Assembly (NCBI GenBank): GCA_937995505.1
Contig: CALKJV010000207.1
Span: forward strand, 1 to 10,629
Source: an uncultured Bacteroidia bacterium
GTDB taxonomy: Bacteria > Bacteroidota > Bacteroidia > SpSt-205
Direction: 5' to 3'
DNA: 10,629 nucleotides
Each line of letters opens with the position of its first letter. Position 1 is the stretch's first letter. The position numbers and the translations under genes were made by a program. The notes beneath the pieces are model-generated. The model ran no database searches. It worked only from the letters and a program-made list of their open reading frames with translations, and was not told the DNA's origin. Positions 1 through 6,625 of the stretch are shown here, one piece after another.

Positions 1-1640
1 CGCTCGCGGAAATGCTCCTTGTCTGGCTCGGGCGCAGCGAGTCTCACTTAGAGTACCTTCAGGCTTTTTGGAGCCGTACGATTTATCCTGCTTACAAAGC
101 CCATCGAGAAGCGCTATCCAGTGGTAAGGTTCAGTCCTTCTGGGGCAGCACGGAGGAGCTGCTTCCTACGGATACCGCAGAGTATTTCTGGGTGCGAGCG
201 CTGGAGCGGGGTGTGGTAGATATGACCGTTTTGCGTCCTACCCAGCCCAAGTCTACTTGGCAGCCGAGCCAGTGGGCCGCCCAGCTTCCCTCTACGGACT
301 CAGACGCAAACGGCCTCACGTTGTACCTCTATCAAAAGGTAGGCATTGGAAATGGTAGCCAAGCAGGCAATCCCTGGCTTCAGGAACTTCCCGACCCTGT
401 CTCGCGAGTGGCATGGGATAACTATGTCGTGATCTCTCCGGTCTTAGCTCGCGAGCGAGGCATCCAGACCAATGATGTGGTGCGGGTTTCTGTGGGAGAG
501 AAGTCTGTCGAGCTGCCTGTATATGTGCTACCTGGTACCGACCCTAAGACTATTGGAATTGCCATAGGCTATGGTCGCACGGCGGGAGGGCGAGCCGCCG
601 TAGGAGTCGGAAAGAACGCGTATACCTTCTTTCACCGGGTGGCCTCTGGAAATCTCTCCTGTGTAGTACCAGGGGCGATCCTCCAAAAAACGGACCAAGT
701 CTATCAGCTTGCTCGGCTTCAGCAGTGGGAGACTTATGCAGGCCGGGAATACATTCGTGAAGCCTCTCTCACGGCCTATAAAGCTGACCCCCGCGCTGGC
801 AATCACGAAGAGCCCAAACTTATCAACCTCTGGTGGATGGAGCATCCTATGCCTGGCCACCGCTGGGGTATGGCTATTGACTTGAATACCTGTACGGGCT
901 GTGGAGCTTGCGTAGTAGCCTGCATCTCTGAAAATAACATCCATACCGTGGGTCGGGATGAGATTCGGCGGGGACGCGACATGCACTGGATACGCATAGA
1001 TCGGTACTTTACTTCCACTCGGGGGCATACGGGTGAGCCGGAGGAGTTTCCGGCCGCCCCGCCCGAAGACTTCCCTCGGGCCTTCTTCCAACCCATGCTC
1101 TGCCAGCACTGCGACCATGCCCCTTGTGAAACTGTGTGCCCTGTACTTGCTATCGCTCACAGCTCAGAGGGCATCAATCAGCAAGTCTATAACCGCTGTG
1201 TGGGTACTCGCTACTGCGCTAATAACTGCCCGTACAAGGTGCGACGCTTCAACTGGTTTGACTACACCAATGCGGAAACCTGGGTCTTCAACCCTGTGGA
1301 TGAACTGGGTCGCATGGTGCTCAATCCCGACGTTACAGTACGGGCGCGGGGCGTGATGGAGAAGTGTAGCTTCTGCGTGCAGCGCATCCAAGCCGGCAAG
1401 CTGGAAGCGAAAAAAGAAGGCCGCCCGCTCCGAGATGGCGAAATCAAAACTGCCTGTCAGCAAGCTTGCCCGACAGGCGCGATTGTCTTCGGTGATCTCA
1501 ATGACCCTGAAAGCGCCGTCTCTAAGCGCGCCGCAGAGCCTCGAGGGTACTACGCCCTCTCCGAACTGAATGTGCGCCCTTCAGTGCGCTACCTGGTAAA
1601 GATACGCAATCAAGACCTTCCTCAACCTCAAACTGCATAA
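1..1640 (+). CDS. actB: Alternative Complex III iron-sulfur subunit B, C-terminal part (5' end outside window)
   Basis: This is the C-terminal half of the large Fe-S subunit of the quinol-oxidising Alternative Complex III. The reading frame is open to the left edge (first full codon at 3), so the N-terminal molybdopterin-oxidoreductase-like part is missing. Residue numbers count from the internal Met at base 12. About 1-250 looks like the end of the molybdopterin-like domain; in this family that domain is known to lack the cofactor. About 280-500 is a PsrB/DmsB-like ferredoxin domain with 15 ligand-type cysteines: C294/297/300/304, C364/367/372/376, C396/402/406 and C452/455/482/486. The third motif reads GTRYC where four-cysteine relatives have a Cys at the Thr, so three [4Fe-4S] and one [3Fe-4S] clusters are expected, as known for this complex. 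The end (ELNVRPSVRYL) is also family-like. The stop lies 3 bases before actC. The lack of actA here only reflects the window edge. Confidence 0.95.
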   Translation, partial: LAEMLLVWLGRSESHLEYLQAFWSRTIYPAYKAHREALSSGKVQSFWGSTEELLPTDTAEYFWVRALERGVVDMTVLRPTQPKSTWQPSQWAAQLPSTDSDANGLTLYLYQKVGIGNGSQAGNPWLQELPDPVSRVAWDNYVVISPVLARERGIQTNDVVRVSVGEKSVELPVYVLPGTDPKTIGIAIGYGRTAGGRAAVGVGKNAYTFFHRVASGNLSCVVPGAILQKTDQVYQLARLQQWETYAGREYIREASLTAYKADPRAGNHEEPKLINLWWMEHPMPGHRWGMAIDLNTCTGCGACVVACISENNIHTVGRDEIRRGRDMHWIRIDRYFTSTRGHTGEPEEFPAAPPEDFPRAFFQPMLCQHCDHAPCETVCPVLAIAHSSEGINQQVYNRCVGTRYCANNCPYKVRRFNWFDYTNAETWVFNPVDELGRMVLNPDVTVRARGVMEKCSFCVQRIQAGKLEAKKEGRPLRDGEIKTACQQACPTGAIVFGDLNDPESAVSKRAAEPRGYYALSELNVRPSVRYLVKIRNQDLPQPQTA

Positions 1641-1643
1641 CTT

Positions 1644-3098
1644 ATGGTAGAGAGTCCGATTCGTGAGCCCCTTATCCTCGGGCATAAAACGTACCGCAAG
1701 GTTACTGATGACCTGGTGCGTCCCATTTTAGGCCCTGCCAGCTGGAAATGGTATGTAACTACGGCCTTTACGGCGCTGGTCATGTTTGCAGGCTTTGCTG
1801 CCATCGCCTACACCATCTGGGTAGGGATTGGCACCTGGGGCCTCAATAAAACCGTCGGTTGGGCCTTTGATATTACTAACTTCGTTTTCTGGATTGGTAT
1901 CGGGCATGCGGGGACGCTCATCTCTGCTATCTTGCTACTTTTCCGGCAGCGGTGGCGCATGGCTATCAACCGTGCCGCCGAAGCCATGACCATCTTCGCC
2001 GTAATCTGTGCGGGGCTCTTTCCCATCATCCACATGGGGCGACCCTGGCTGGTATTCTGGTTTTTACCCTTGCCCAATACCCATGGTTCCCTTTGGGTAA
2101 ATTTTAACTCTCCGCTCTTGTGGGATGTTTTTGCTATCAGTACTTATTTCACCATATCGCTCCTTTTCTGGTATACAGGGCTCATCCCTGACCTGGCTAT
2201 GGTGCGTGACCGTGCTAAGCCCGGCAGCTTCGCTCATAAAGCGTATAGCATCTTGTCTTTCGGCTGGACGGGCAGCGCTAAACAATGGCAGCGCTTTGAA
2301 GCTGTGTCGCTTGTTCTGGCTGGGCTCTCTACCCCCCTTGTGCTCTCCGTGCACTCTATCGTGAGCTTTGACTTTGCTACTTCTATCCTGCCAGGCTGGC
2401 ACACGACTATCTTCCCGCCCTACTTCGTGGCGGGGGCTATCTTCTCAGGCTTCGGAATGGTGCTCACTCTCATGATTATTACCAGGGAGGTGCTCAGCCT
2501 TAAGGAATACATCACCATAGAGCATATTGACGCCATGGCTAAAGTTACCCTGGCCACAGGGATGATGGTAGGCTTTGCTTATGCGACAGAGTTCTTTATT
2601 GCCTGGTACTCGGGTTCGTATTGGGAGCGGTACATCTTCCTCAATCGGGCCTTCGGTCCGTACTGGTGGTCCTACTGGGCTATGGTGAGCTGTAATCTCT
2701 TTATTCCGCAGGTTTTCTGGTTCAAAAAGCTGCGTCGCTCCCCGTGGTTTGTGTTCGTTATTTCCATTTTTGTGAATATCGGCATGTGGTTTGAGCGCTT
2801 TGTGATTATCGTAACTTCGCTGCATAGAGACTTTTTGGCTTCCTCGTGGCGTATGTACACGCCTACGTGGGTGGAGGTTACTATATTTGTAGGCACTTTT
2901 GGGCTCTTTTTGACATTATATTTGCTTTTTGCCCGATACCTTCCTGTGGTAGCTGCGGCAGAAACGAAAAGCATCTTGAAAACCTCCGGCGACCAATATG
3001 CGGGTCTTTCCTGGGAAGCCTATCAAGCGAAAAAGCGAGAAGGGAGCTTAGCCCCTGCGTTACAGCCGGCCTTGGACCCTGACAAGCCCCAATCCTAA
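1644..3098 (+). CDS. actC: Alternative Complex III membrane subunit C (NrfD/PsrC family)
   Basis: This 484-residue polytopic protein belongs to the NrfD/PsrC-like family and is one of the two large quinol-side membrane subunits of Alternative Complex III. About ten hydrophobic helices are visible (roughly 40-62, 76-100, 113-140, 156-180, 218-240, 257-280, 302-322, 342-360, 366-390 and 410-432). Family-typical stretches include the RxxWRMAINRAAEAMTIF region at 101-118, HMGRPW at 130-135, SPLLWDVFAIS at 156-166 and SVHSIVSFDF at 235-244. H130, D161, H237 and D243 are polar residues within or beside membrane segments and are candidates for the quinol and proton pathway; this role is inferred. 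The length is normal for the family. The ATG follows the actB stop by 3 bases with no Shine-Dalgarno sequence, which is usual in Bacteroidota and suggests translational coupling. The cytoplasmic C-terminal tail from about 435 is polar. Confidence 0.96.
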   Translation: MVESPIREPLILGHKTYRKVTDDLVRPILGPASWKWYVTTAFTALVMFAGFAAIAYTIWVGIGTWGLNKTVGWAFDITNFVFWIGIGHAGTLISAILLLFRQRWRMAINRAAEAMTIFAVICAGLFPIIHMGRPWLVFWFLPLPNTHGSLWVNFNSPLLWDVFAISTYFTISLLFWYTGLIPDLAMVRDRAKPGSFAHKAYSILSFGWTGSAKQWQRFEAVSLVLAGLSTPLVLSVHSIVSFDFATSILPGWHTTIFPPYFVAGAIFSGFGMVLTLMIITREVLSLKEYITIEHIDAMAKVTLATGMMVGFAYATEFFIAWYSGSYWERYIFLNRAFGPYWWSYWAMVSCNLFIPQVFWFKKLRRSPWFVFVISIFVNIGMWFERFVIIVTSLHRDFLASSWRMYTPTWVEVTIFVGTFGLFLTLYLLFARYLPVVAAAETKSILKTSGDQYAGLSWEAYQAKKREGSLAPALQPALDPDKPQS

Positions 3099-3105
3099 AA
3101 GAACT

Positions 3106-3612
3106 ATGGCAAAGTACCTCATAGGTTTATACGACGACGAGGAGAAGCTCCTGGCAGCTGTAGAGACTTTCAATCAAGCGGGCGTATCTATTCATGAGGT
3201 TTGCACGCCCTTTCCCGTACATGGCCTTGACCAGGCGCTGCACCTACGCAAATCCCGCCTACCAGATGCTGCCTTTGTGTATGGTGCGCTTGGCACTCTC
3301 ACCGCTATCAGCATGCAGGTGTACATGTACACGATTGATTGGCCTGTCAATATCGGCGGGAAATCCCACTTGCCTTTTGGTAGTTTTGTGCCTATTATTT
3401 TTGAGCTGACTGTGCTCTTTGCCGGAGTGCTAATGTTTCTCTCTTACTTGGCTGTTAATCGGTTGTACCCCGGCCAGAAAATTCGCATTTACGATCCTCG
3501 CCAAACAGACGATGCGATGGTAGTAGCCATCTCTGATGAGAGAAACTGGGATACAGCTCGAGCCCTCTTTGATAAAACCCACGCCATTGAGACTAAAATT
3601 GTAGAGCTATGA
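3106..3612 (+). CDS. actD: Alternative Complex III subunit D (DUF3341)
   Basis: This 168-residue protein matches ActD (DUF3341). The N-terminal 50 residues form a small soluble domain opening MAKYLIGLYDDEEKLL, with alternating strand and helix character. Two membrane helices follow at about 56-77 and 92-117, then a cytoplasmic tail with a second alpha/beta element (about 128-168). In known structures ActD packs against ActC and the ferredoxin side of ActB and binds no cofactor; nothing here suggests one. The gene starts 7 bases after actC, and its stop overlaps the actE start as ATGA, so the two are probably translationally coupled. The identification rests on order, length, two-helix topology and the characteristic N-terminus. 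Confidence 0.94.
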   Translation: MAKYLIGLYDDEEKLLAAVETFNQAGVSIHEVCTPFPVHGLDQALHLRKSRLPDAAFVYGALGTLTAISMQVYMYTIDWPVNIGGKSHLPFGSFVPIIFELTVLFAGVLMFLSYLAVNRLYPGQKIRIYDPRQTDDAMVVAISDERNWDTARALFDKTHAIETKIVEL

Positions 3613-4223
3613 GAAACCGATTTTTCACCTTCGTAGGTCTGACAGGGGCGGTGCTCCTATGGGTCAGCTGTGCCGCTAAGGACCCACGCGATACCGGGGT
3701 AGAATACGCCCCTCAGATGTACCACTCTATTCCCTTAGAGCCTTATTCGCAGATGGACTACTACACTTACACTCCACAAGGCAAACACCTCATTGAACCT
3801 GTCGCAGGTACCGTGCCTGTGGGTAAGATAGACTATTTATATCCCTTCCCTAATACCAACGAGGGTTATGAGGAAGCGGGCAAGAAGCTCCGCAACCCCC
3901 TCCCCAAAACGCCTGAAAACCTCGCTGAAGGCAAAAGGGTTTACGAATACTACTGCATTCACTGCCATGGCGAAAAAGGCAATGGGCAGGGCTCTATCGT
4001 AGTGGCAGAGAAATTCCCTGCGCCGCCCTCGTACTATGGCCCTCAGCTGAAAGAGCTTCCGGAAGGCAAGATGTTCCACTCCATTACCTATGGCAAAAAC
4101 CTGATGGGTTCACATGCCTCCCAGCTTACTCCAGAGGAGCGCTGGAAAGTAATCCTTTATGTGCAAGCCTTGCGCGAAGCGGGCTTAGCCGAAGAAGCCA
4201 ATGCCGCAAAATCCGCTAACTAG
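3609..4223 (+). CDS. actE: Alternative Complex III monohaem cytochrome c subunit E, lipoprotein
   Basis: This 204-residue exported cytochrome c subunit of Alternative Complex III has a basic start (MRNR), a hydrophobic stretch at 5-20 and Cys21 as a likely lipidated residue. The lipobox (WVSC) is loose, with Trp at -3, but ActE is known to be a lipoprotein in this complex and Bacteroidota lipoboxes are permissive. The middle part (about 35-80) holds the MYHSIPLEPYSQ and IDYLYPFPNTNEGY segments typical of ActE, rich in Tyr and Pro. One haem c site, CIHCH, occupies 116-120, and M166 in GKNLMGSH is the likely sixth haem ligand. The protein sits on the periplasmic face and should receive electrons from the Fe-S and haem chain for a terminal oxidase or soluble cytochrome c. 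It overlaps actD by 4 bases. Confidence 0.95.
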   Translation: MRNRFFTFVGLTGAVLLWVSCAAKDPRDTGVEYAPQMYHSIPLEPYSQMDYYTYTPQGKHLIEPVAGTVPVGKIDYLYPFPNTNEGYEEAGKKLRNPLPKTPENLAEGKRVYEYYCIHCHGEKGNGQGSIVVAEKFPAPPSYYGPQLKELPEGKMFHSITYGKNLMGSHASQLTPEERWKVILYVQALREAGLAEEANAAKSAN

Positions 4224-4231
4224 CTATACCT

Positions 4232-5518
4232 ATGGGAAGCACACATAGCACCCCCGCCGTGAATTGGCGTGAGCAGTTTACCATGCCACCAGTTTTCGCC
4301 CGCTGGCTCCGCATCTTCCTTTTGGCTGGTGTAGTACTCATTGGTATCGGACTACTGCAGAGCTTAGCTGGTGGAGATGCTCATCATGGCACAGGTGAGG
4401 ACCATGGCCATCACGCTGCTCCTTGGCTGAGCCGCCTTTCTGCCAACCTCCTGATTACCAGTATGTATCTCTTGGGCATTAGCATTCTGTCGCTCTTCTT
4501 TCTGGCGGTGGGCTACGCCGCTAATGCCGGCTGGTATGTTATGCTCCAACGCATCCCCCAGACTTTTGCGGGACTTTTGCCGTTTGGAGCTATTCTCCTT
4601 GCAGGGGTCACCATCGGCCTCTCTGGCGTTCTGTATGAGTGGACTCACGCGAATGCCGTAGCCCAAGACAAGCTCCTCCAGCACAAAAGCGGTTACCTCA
4701 ATCTTCCCTTCTTCATCGCCCGACTTGTGATAATTCTGGGGGGGTGGTATCTTTTCCTGCGGGGTTTTACCCGAAACTGGCAGGCGCTAGATGAGACCGG
4801 GCAGATTCGCCACTTTTATAACCTACGACGATTAGCAGGCGGCTTTATCGTCTTTTTTGCTCTGAGCTGGTCGGTCGCTAGCTGGGATTGGCTCATGAGC
4901 ACCTCACCGCACTGGTTTAGTACCATGTTTGCGGTTTATAATTTTGCTAATCTCTGGATTACCACGCTCTGTCTTATAACCCTTTCCGCTGTCCTACTCA
5001 AGCTGCGGGGATATCTTTCCGGCGTCAATGACAGCCATATTCACGACCTGGGTAAGTTCGTTTTTGCTTTCAGTATTTTCTGGACTTATATCTTCTATGG
5101 CCAGTTTATGCTCATCTGGTATGCTAATATTCCGGAAGAAACCTTCTGGTTTTATGAGCGCATACGAGCCCACGTAAACCCTCAATATGTGCCCATATTT
5201 TACTTGACTTTGGTGCTGAACTTTCTTCTGCCTCTCTTGGGCCTAATGAGCGCTATTATCAAGCGAAATAAAGTATGGCTCGCGCTGGTGTCAGCGGTTT
5301 TGCTCTTCACCCACTGGCTGGATACTTTCATGGTGGTTATGCCTTCGGTAGCTGGACCTACGGGGGGTCTCGGCTTTATGGAAGTGGGCTTTTTCTTGAC
5401 AGGCCTCTCCGCCTTCCTATGGCTGGCAGCTAAACGCTTAGAGAAGGCTCCTGCTCTGCTCCCCCGCAATCACCCTTACTTGGAGGAGAGCGTACACCAC
5501 AGCTATGAACCGATGTAA
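4232..5518 (+). CDS. actF: Alternative Complex III membrane subunit F
   Basis: This 428-residue polytopic protein is the second large membrane subunit of Alternative Complex III and structurally resembles ActC. About ten hydrophobic helices are visible, from 24-45 to about 380-400. Family-like stretches are WDWLMSTSPHWFSTMFAVYN at 218-237, HDLGKFVFAFSIFWTYIF at 271-288 and QFMLIWYANIPEET at 291-304. The loop after helix 1 is unusually His-rich (H51, H52, H58, H60, H61) and is probably periplasmic. The ATG lies 8 bases after actE, again without a Shine-Dalgarno sequence. It is the last recognisable act gene. Neither a small actG-like membrane subunit nor a cytochrome oxidase gene follows, although oxidase genes often adjoin act loci in other Bacteroidota. 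The gene ends in ATGTAA just before a candidate promoter. Confidence 0.95.
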   Translation: MGSTHSTPAVNWREQFTMPPVFARWLRIFLLAGVVLIGIGLLQSLAGGDAHHGTGEDHGHHAAPWLSRLSANLLITSMYLLGISILSLFFLAVGYAANAGWYVMLQRIPQTFAGLLPFGAILLAGVTIGLSGVLYEWTHANAVAQDKLLQHKSGYLNLPFFIARLVIILGGWYLFLRGFTRNWQALDETGQIRHFYNLRRLAGGFIVFFALSWSVASWDWLMSTSPHWFSTMFAVYNFANLWITTLCLITLSAVLLKLRGYLSGVNDSHIHDLGKFVFAFSIFWTYIFYGQFMLIWYANIPEETFWFYERIRAHVNPQYVPIFYLTLVLNFLLPLLGLMSAIIKRNKVWLALVSAVLLFTHWLDTFMVVMPSVAGPTGGLGFMEVGFFLTGLSAFLWLAAKRLEKAPALLPRNHPYLEESVHHSYEPM

Positions 5519-5535
5519 AAAATTCTTTACCTTTG
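5504..5535 (+). promoter_or_regulatory. Candidate Bacteroidota-type promoter ahead of the 80-aa gene
   Basis: TACCTTTG at 5528-5535 matches the Bacteroidota primary-sigma -7 consensus TAnnTTTG exactly. TATG at 5504-5507 matches the -33 element TTTG at three of four positions, with 20 bases between. Transcription would be expected to start some 5-8 bases after the -7 box, at about 5540-5543, only a few bases before the ATG at 5545. It would let the downstream cluster be expressed apart from the act operon. The -33 match is weak, and chance occurrence cannot be excluded without transcript data. Confidence 0.5.
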
Positions 5536-5544
5536 CAGCGCACT

Positions 5545-5787
5545 ATGACCACCCTCAAGATTGAGCCAATGGAGATTGAAGCGCAAATGCGCTATGCTCG
5601 GCGTATGCTCGCCTTGGAGCTTAATCGCTTCAAAGTAACAGGGAAAGCCTCGCTCGGCGAGGATGAGATTCAACGCAGCCTAGATACGATTCGCTATTTG
5701 GAGCGAAAGGGCGTTCGCAACCTAGATTATGTAGATTTGGCTCGCTTCCAGCGGATCCTTCTCAGGCTGCCCGCCTCACACAACTAA
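5545..5787 (+). CDS. Small conserved-looking protein of unknown function (80 aa)
   Basis: I do not recognise this protein. From the ATG at 5545 it has 80 residues, is rich in Arg, Glu, Leu and Ile, and has no cysteine, signal peptide or membrane segment, so it is probably cytoplasmic. It looks helical: an amphipathic stretch at about 8-30 (IEAQMRYARRMLALELNRFK), a polar linker with GEDEIQRS, a second helix at 42-56 (IQRSLDTIRYLERKG) and a third from about 59 (NLDYVDLARFQRILLRL). A TTG at 5533 in the same frame would add four residues (MQRT), but it lies inside the -7 promoter element, so the ATG is preferred. It sits between actF (26 bases upstream) and the SGNH gene (37 bases downstream). 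Its frame, codon usage and tight spacing support a real gene. It could be a regulator, an assembly factor or a small nucleic-acid-binding protein; nothing visible decides. Confidence 0.75.
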   Translation: MTTLKIEPMEIEAQMRYARRMLALELNRFKVTGKASLGEDEIQRSLDTIRYLERKGVRNLDYVDLARFQRILLRLPASHN

Positions 5788-5824
5788 GCGAAAACACCTT
5801 CACTAGCGCTAAGCCCTTCCGCTC

Positions 5825-6625
5825 ATGCGCAATTTTTGGGGCCACTGGCTACTCTTGGCGGGTGGCCTCATCCTCTTTGTAGTGGCAGCCCCGATGCTTC
5901 CCCCCTCCTGGGAACGGATAGAGCTGCCTCAGCAAAAGCTCGCCACAGAGGAACCTTTACCTGCTTGGCAAGGCCCCCCTTTGACAGCTTATGTACCGCC
6001 GCCCTTACGACCTATCCCACCAGATCCTTCTGCGCAGGCCCATGCCTTACCCGGCCAGGACGCGCCCGAACGAATCTTACTCTTAGGAGACTCTATGATA
6101 GAGTGGTTTGCTAAGCGCTTCGCTCGCTGGTGTCGAGCCTCAGGCTATGCCCTGTATACTGTCATCTGGCCCAGCTCTAACCTCATCTGGTGGGGTACGA
6201 CCGATACCCTCCGAGCCTTTATTGAGCGCTTCAACCCTACCTACGTGCTCATATGTGTGGGCGGTAATGAGCTTTTTATCCCTCGCATTGAGAAGCGCAG
6301 ACCGCACCTCCAACACATTTTAGCGCAAATACAGCCCCTGCCATATGTATGGATTGGTCCGCCCGCTTGGAAGCCCGATATGGGTATCTGTGCATTTTTA
6401 GAGGATGTAAACGGTCCCGGCCGGTATTACGGTTCTTCGCGTCTTACTTTAGAACGGCTGTCAGATGGAGCCCATCCTACCCCCAGTGCTGCTTATCGGT
6501 GGGCTGATAGTGTAGTGGCTTATTTGCGGGACTCGGCTTTGTATCCGCTGAATTTTCCATTGGAGGTCTCGGGCCAGCCCAGCCAACCGCACTATACGAT
6601 ACTTTTGTCACCGCATGCCCCTTGA
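5825..6625 (+). CDS. Membrane-anchored SGNH/GDSL hydrolase-like protein, probable partner of MBOAT O-acyltransferase
   Basis: This 266-residue protein has one N-terminal membrane segment (about 8-28), probably an uncleaved anchor, then a Pro-rich linker (about 44-68) and a periplasmic SGNH-fold domain. The family blocks are clear: ILLLGDSM with the nucleophile S90, a Gly/Asn oxyanion block VGGNE at 145-149, and DGAHPT with D214 and H217 completing the triad. The architecture recalls the AlgJ/AlgX and DltD-like partners of MBOAT proteins, which move or remove acetyl groups on extracytoplasmic polymers. The next gene is an MBOAT and overlaps this one by 11 bases, which supports that role. The substrate, whether exopolysaccharide, peptidoglycan or another glycan, cannot be read from the sequence. 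Domain recognition is firm; the transfer role is inferred from context. Confidence 0.88.
   Translation: MRNFWGHWLLLAGGLILFVVAAPMLPPSWERIELPQQKLATEEPLPAWQGPPLTAYVPPPLRPIPPDPSAQAHALPGQDAPERILLLGDSMIEWFAKRFARWCRASGYALYTVIWPSSNLIWWGTTDTLRAFIERFNPTYVLICVGGNELFIPRIEKRRPHLQHILAQIQPLPYVWIGPPAWKPDMGICAFLEDVNGPGRYYGSSRLTLERLSDGAHPTPSAAYRWADSVVAYLRDSALYPLNFPLEVSGQPSQPHYTILLSPHAP

Noticed and set aside
447..456. Perfect 10-base palindrome GCTCGCGAGC, with a similar CTCGCGAG at 401-408
   Set aside because: Both are within actB coding sequence and explained by Ala/Arg/Glu codons. No array or regulatory context was seen.
528..1160. Long - strand open frame (210 codons) opposite actB
   Set aside because: It lies antisense to unmistakable Fe-S coding sequence and its translation has no domain-like features. 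It is a by-product of codon bias on the + strand.
2445..2825. - strand open frame opposite actC
   Set aside because: The translation is rich in His, Asn and Lys with no coherent pattern and mirrors membrane-helix codons of actC.
2882..2889. TATATTTG, an exact match to the -7 promoter consensus
   Set aside because: It is inside actC, far from any start codon. A few such matches are expected by chance in a window of this size.
5732..5739. TAGATTTG, another -7 consensus match
   Set aside because: It lies inside the small unknown gene about 85 bases before the SGNH start, with no -33 partner recognised. Probably chance.
5788..5824. Possible weak AGCG/CGCT hairpin between the 80-aa gene and the SGNH gene
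   Set aside because: There are only four base pairs with a large loop and no T-run. It is not supportable as a terminator.
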